Below are positions 57,401 through 60,000 of a stretch of 60,000 bases of DNA, piece by piece. Made by a program: the position numbers and the translations under genes. Source of the stretch: Nematostella vectensis (taxonomy: Eukaryota > Cnidaria > Anthozoa > Actiniaria > Edwardsiidae); the NCBI RefSeq assembly GCF_932526225.1, contig NC_064039.1, forward strand, positions 64,001 to 124,000, read 5' to 3'. The notes under the pieces are model-generated. The model was given only the letters and a program-made list of their open reading frames with translations. It had not been told where the DNA came from and did not search any database. Positions within the stretch are counted from its first letter, which is position 1; every line of letters starts with the position of its first letter.

Positions 57401-60000
57401 CTGGTGGTGCCACTCGTAGGGTGAGGTCCTGGTATTATGGCCCTACTGGTGGTGTCACTCGTAGGGTGGGGTCCTGGTATGATCGCCCTACTGGTGGTGC
57501 CACTCGTAGGGTGGGGTCCTGGTATTATCGCCCTACTGGTGGTGCCACTCGTAGGGTGGGGTCCTGGTATTATGGCCCTACTGGTGGTGCCACTCGTAGG
57601 GTGGAGTCCTGGTATGATCGCGTTACTGGTAGTGCCACTCGTAGGGTGGGGTCCTGGTATTATGGCCCTACTGGTGGTGCCACTCGTAGGGTGGGGTCCT
57701 GGTATTATCGCCCTACTGGTGGTGCCACTCGTAGGGTGGGGTCCTGGTATGATCGCCCTATTGGTGGTGCCACCCGTAGGGTGGGGTCCTGGTATGATCG
57801 CCCTACTGGTGGTGCCACTCGTAGGGTGGGGTCCTAGTATGATCGCCCTACTGGTGGTGCCACTCGTAGGGTGGGGTCCTGGTATTATGGCCCTACTGGT
57901 GCTGCCACTCGTAGGGTGGAGTCCTGGTATGATCGCGTTACTGGTAGTGCCACTCGTAGGGCGGGGTCCTGGTATTATGGCCCTACTGGTGGTGCCACTC
58001 GTAGGGTGGGGTCCTGGTATTATCGCCCTACTGGTGGTGCCACTTGTAGGGTGGGGTCCTGGTATGATCGCCCTACTGGTGGTGCCACCCGTAGGGTGGG
58101 GTCCTGGTATGATCGCCCTACTGGTGGTGCCACTCGTAGGGTGGGGTCCTGGTATGATCGCCCTACTGGTGGTGCCACCCGTAGGGTGAGGTCCTGGTAT
58201 TATCGCGTTACTGGTAGTGCCACTCGTAGGGTGGGGTCCTGGTATGATCGCCCTACTGGTGGTGCCACCCGTAGGGTGAGGTCCTGGTATGATGGCCCTA
58301 CTGGTGGTGCCACTCGTAGGGTGGGGTCCTGGTATGATGGCCCTACTGGTGGTGCCACTCGTAGGGTGGGGTCCTGGTATGATCGCGTTACTGGTGGTGC
58401 CACTCGTAGGGTGGGGTCCTGGTATTATGGCCCTACTGGTGGTGCCACTCGTAGGGTGGGGTCCTGGTATGATCGCCCTACTGGTGGTGCCACTCGTAGG
58501 GTGGGGTCCTGGTATGATCGCGTTACTGGTGGTGCCACTCGTAGGGTGAGGGCCTGGTATTATGGCCCTACTGGTGGTGTCACTCGTAGGGTGGGGTCCT
58601 GGTATGATCGCCCTACTGGTGGTGCCACTCGTAGTGTGGAGTCCTGGTATGATCCCCCTGTTGGTGGTGCCACTCGTAGGGTGGGGTCCTGGTATGATCG
58701 CGTTACTGGTGGTGCCACTCGTAGTGTGAGGTCCTGGTATGATCGCGTTACTGGTGGTGCCACTCGTAGGGTGAGGTCCTGGTATTATCGCCCTACTAAT
58801 GGTGCCACTCGTAGGGTGAGGTCCTGGTATGATCGCCCTACTGGTGGTGCCACTCGTAGGGTGAGGTCCTGGTATGATCGTCCTACTGGTGGTGCCACCC
58901 GTAGGGTGGGGTCCTGGTATGATCGCCCTACTGGTGGTGCCACTCGTAGGGTGAGGTCCTGGTATGATCGTCCTACTGGTGGTGCCACCCGTAGGGTGGG
59001 GTCCTGGTATGATCGCCCTACTGGTGGTGCCACTCTTAGTGTGAGGTCCTGGTATGATCGCCTTACTGGTGGTGCCACTCGTAGGGTGAGGTCCTGGTAT
59101 GATCGTCCTACTGGTGGTGCCACCCGTAGGGTGGGGTCCTGGTATGATCGCCCTACTGGTGGTGCCACTCTTAGTGTGAGGTCCTGGTATGATCGCCCTA
59201 CTGGTGGTGCCACTCTTAGTGTGAGGTCCTGGTATGATCGCCCTACTGGTGGTGCCACTCGTAGGGTGGGGTCCTGGTATGATCGGCCTACTGGTGGTGC
59301 CACTCGTACGGTGAGGTCCTGGTATTATCGCCCTACTGGTGGTGCCACCCGTAGGGTGGGGTCCTGGTATGATCGCCCTACTGGTGGTGCCACTCGTAGG
59401 GTGGGGTCCTGGTATGATCGCCCTACTGGTGGTGCCACTCGTAGGGTGGGGTCCTGGTATGATCGGCCTACTGGTGGTGCCACTCGTACGGTGAGGTCCT
59501 GGTATTATCGCCCTACTGGTGGTGCCACCCGTAGGGTGGGGTCCTGGTATGATCGCCCTACTGGTGGTGCCACTCGTAGGGTGAGGTCCTGGTATGATCG
59601 CCCTACTGGTGGTGCCACCCGTAGGGTGGGGTCCTGGTATGATCGCCCTACTGGTGGTGCCACTCGTAGGGTGAGGTCCTGGTATGATGGCCCTACTGGT
59701 GGTACCACTCGTAGGGTGAGGTCCTGGTATGATTGCCCTACTGGTGGTGCCACTCGTAGGGTGGGGTCCTGGTATGATCGCCCTACTGGTGGTGCCACCC
59801 GTATTGTGAGGTCCTGGTATGATCGCCCTACTGGTGGTGCCACTCGTAGGGTGGGGTCCTGGTATTATCGCCCTACTGGTGGTGCCACTCGTAGGGTGGG
59901 GTCCTGGTATGATCGCCCTACTGGTGGTGCCACTCGTAGGGTGGGGTCCTGGTATGATCGCGTTACTGGTGGTGCCACTCGTAGGGTGAGGTCCTGGTAT
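57401..60000. repeat. 45-bp minisatellite, block 3, right end outside the window
   Basis: About 58 copies. From 57401 to about 58640 the variant order copies block 2 with an offset of 2005 bp; after one 45-bp unit missing near 58660 the offset becomes about 1960. Beyond 58900 a new pattern with GTGAGGTCC and CTCTTAGTGTGAGG units dominates. The array continues past base 60000. Confidence 0.97.

Overview
The window is genomic DNA of an intron-rich animal, most likely an anthozoan cnidarian such as a sea anemone or coral. Reasons: protein-coding exons with GT-AG splice sites, a Shaw/Kv3-type voltage-gated potassium channel, a FAM124-family gene, LINE and Crypton-type relics of a kind I associate with cnidarian genomes, and many long poly-C/poly-G tracts. 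The species is an inference from gene content and style. About 26-27 kb of the 60 kb (roughly 44%, summed from the array boundaries given here) is tandem minisatellite DNA in at least eleven arrays with units of 41, 41, 21, 47, 55, 26/25, 44, 23, 22, 56 and 45 bp.

Layout: (1) 1-755 is the end of a 41-bp array. (2) 2759-19538, plus strand, is a two-exon Kv channel gene: exon 1 holds the T1 tetramerisation domain, and a 12.1-kb intron (3347-15449) contains a 41-bp and a 21-bp array. Exon 2 holds S1-S6 and an unusually long serine-rich tail; the predicted protein is 1558 residues. (3) 19.5-24.2 kb holds dispersed repeats, a LINE 3'-end relic, a 224-codon gene of unknown function and a Crypton-type domain relic. 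(4) 24928-25991, minus strand, is the terminal coding exon of a FAM124-family gene. (5) 29330-45506, plus strand, is a seven-exon gene whose exons splice in consistent phase to give a predicted 686-residue secreted protein of unknown family. (6) 45.5-52.2 kb has no recognisable gene and carries several short arrays and inverted-repeat elements. (7) 52.2-60 kb is a 45-bp array running off the window, interrupted twice by the same 295-bp 3' end of a LINE.

The most interesting signal is in the secreted-protein gene. The array filling its last intron has a 44-bp unit made of the last 27 coding bases of exon 6 plus the 5' splice site, so about 150 copies of an exon/intron junction are strung behind the real one, roughly three dozen with a better consensus donor than the native site. 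In the same gene a second array begins directly at the exon 1 donor, and a 1.27-kb terminal-inverted-repeat element sits within the exon 2 donor, its TAA target duplication overlapping the GTAA of the splice site. The Kv gene also has its last coding bases repeated three times at the 3' end. Gene edges, especially donors, appear to be where repeats have been seeded here.
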